From Monomorium pharaonis (Eukaryota; Arthropoda; Insecta; Hymenoptera; Formicidae), in assembly GCF_013373865.1 (NCBI RefSeq), contig NC_050468.1:16108355-16172354 (forward strand): 64,000 nt of DNA, read 5' to 3'. Below, piece by piece: positions 62,374 through 64,000 of the stretch (the first letter of the stretch is position 1; each line of letters opens with the position of its first letter). The notes under the pieces were generated by a model. That model was given only the letters and a program-made list of their open reading frames with translations. It searched no databases and was not told the DNA's origin. The position numbers were made by a program, and so were the translations under genes.

Positions 62374-64000
62374 CCTTAAATTTAAAATAGAAGTCATTAC
62401 AATAATTATGATTTTATTATATCATCAGTTGTGACTTTAGCGTTCATTCTTTTTTGCAACAAAATTTTTTTAAATATAAATTATGTGCATTTTTAAACAA
62501 TATGATTTTTATATATAGTCAGTAATTTATAAACTTAATAATAAAATTGTTTTCTCAAAAACATAGATTTCATAACTTACTTAATAAATATTTTTCTGAG
62601 TGTATGTTATGAAATTATATAGAAAGCGTAAATTACTATTCAAGTTACATAAATGAATTAATATGCATCACGATATTTTTATTTGAACAATAAAACAGAG
62701 TATTTGATTTAAATTGACGTAATTTTGTATAGAATTTGCATAATACCGCAACTATAATATGCAACATTTAACTAAAAATGTCTATGTAATTTCGTGGCTA
62801 TAATATTTGACGAAAACTACAGATTTATGTCTGCAGGTGTTGCTAATAACGCATTTAATCGCGGTCCTTTTTCGATATAAATCACTTATAAATGTCGCGC
62901 ACATACATCTTGCCGGACAAAGCGTTCGCTTCGCGCTCATTTTGCGGAAGGCAACGGTAAGAGCGCGATTGCCGTGCAAAGAAGGCTCGTTTGTGAAAGG
63001 CGGCGTTAGCCAATATCGATAATCATCTGCCTATAATAGATGGCTCGTCCTGGCTTGCAGCCTAGAGATCGTGTAAGACGTTGAACTATTCAGCCGCGCG
63101 TTACATTGCAGCCTCCAATGAAGAAAGGAGAGAACACAAGAGCGTCATGATTCATAACTGCTTCGCTTGTACGAGGTAAAAATCTTGAGGCGCGATGGCG
63201 TTTGATGGTAATTACAATCTTGATGCGCCTCCAGTATGCGCTGCTGTATGGAACGATACCTCATTTCTCTCCGCGCCAAGGACACGGGATGGAAACGCCA
63301 TTTCAAGCCGCAAATTTAGTCAACATCCACGAAGGAACGTTGCATTGTGCGGTTTACTTGCACGTTCGCTGTAATGGTTGTAATTTTGTTCCGATGATTC
63401 TCTTTGACTGTTCAACTATCGATAATATCAAAGATAGAGACAGCGAGCAATAATCGAAATAAAAGATTATACAATAACCCTTTGTCTCTTCATCGCGATA
63501 TTGCTGAACCATAAAAGCTATCTCGTGTTGTATTTATATTTATTTTTATTTTTATTTCTTTAATCAATAAATACAACAGTTCAAATGCTTTGAGATAAAT
63601 TTTGAATATAATTTATATGTGTATTATAACATAATTGCATTATGATTTTTTTATAAAAAGATAAAATTAATTGATTGTAAGATTAAAGGACTATAATATC
63701 AACGGATATATCGAATTGCAAAATTCTCCCTTTCTCTTTTAAAGATAAAGTATATATAGTACTTATTTAATATTACTAGTGTTATGTTAATAAGTATTTA
63801 TTGAGACATCATATCGTGACCGCAAATGTGAATTTGTGCTACGGTTAGATGTGTTGTTACATAATACAAATTGAAATCGATAAACATACGTTTCTCTTCC
63901 TTGCAATTCTTCGAATCTTTGCCCCGCACGAGATAGCGTGTGTGCACTTTTCGCGTCGCTAAAGATGATTACTGAAATTAAACGCAATTTGCGGCTGCGT
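62371..64000. other. Non-coding DNA with GC-richer patch at 62830-63440
   Basis: The patch has frames of 65-83 codons on both strands without a recognised domain. The rest is AT-rich, with a T/A-rich run TATTTATTTTTATTTTTATT at about 63536-63555. The GC content rises again at the very end (63890-64000). Confidence 0.45.

Noticed and set aside
61927..62397. 156-codon minus-strand frame
   Set aside because: It runs through the (CA)n tract (Cys-Val repeat) and AT-rich codons; no domain or splice context.

Overview
The window reads as a piece of an insect nuclear genome, most probably a hymenopteran and perhaps an ant. That placement is inference. It rests on a very AT-rich background broken by GC- and CpG-rich patches of a few hundred bases, very long (TC)n/(GA)n and (TA)n tracts, a decayed Tc1/mariner element and many short fold-back (MITE-like) repeats. 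I recognise no complete host protein-coding gene, no tRNA or rRNA, no known microRNA and no CRISPR array. The longest uninterrupted reading frames (133-156 codons) overlap other frames, cross a microsatellite or lie in purine-rich patches, so I do not call them genes. A 500-base run of N (5653-6152) is an assembly gap.

The best reading is long intronic and/or intergenic DNA of one or more large genes. Four splice-like signals stand out. At 29538/29539 (+) a branch-point-like GCTAAC, a pyrimidine tract and CAG are followed directly by GTAAGT; this is the layout of a recursive (ratchet) splice site in a long intron. At 57541/57542 (+) a CTGAG|GTAAGT donor closes a GC-rich, exon-like stretch with an open frame. 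On the minus strand, GGAG|GTAAGT at 5228/5227 closes a CpG-rich stretch next to the gap. Also on the minus strand, a 15-nt candidate microexon (12055-12069) is framed by a good acceptor and an AG|GTAAGT donor.

Region by region: 1-5.1 kb is AT-rich with two fold-back elements; 5.1-5.65 kb is a CpG-rich patch ending at the gap; 6.2-12 kb holds a 0.2-kb MITE (family A), a Tc1-like remnant with matching terminal repeats (9211-9990) and (TA)n tracts; 12-21.5 kb is mostly AT-rich with a 97-base (TC)n tract, a family A fragment and a family B MITE; 21.5-29 kb alternates CpG-rich patches (one with paired Grainyhead-like sites) with a 306-bp fold-back; 29-38 kb has the recursive splice candidate and a nearly perfect 270-bp palindrome; 38.4-39.1, 44.9-45.4, 48.2-49.1, 56-57.7 and 59.6-60.1 kb are the strongest CpG-rich, promoter- or enhancer-like patches. 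The spaces between hold AT-rich sequence and second copies of MITE families A and B.

The features do not form a pathway. What unites the window is its architecture: long non-coding DNA with candidate regulatory islands, at least one likely intron-processing signal, and about ten inverted-repeat elements that would form double-stranded RNA if transcribed.
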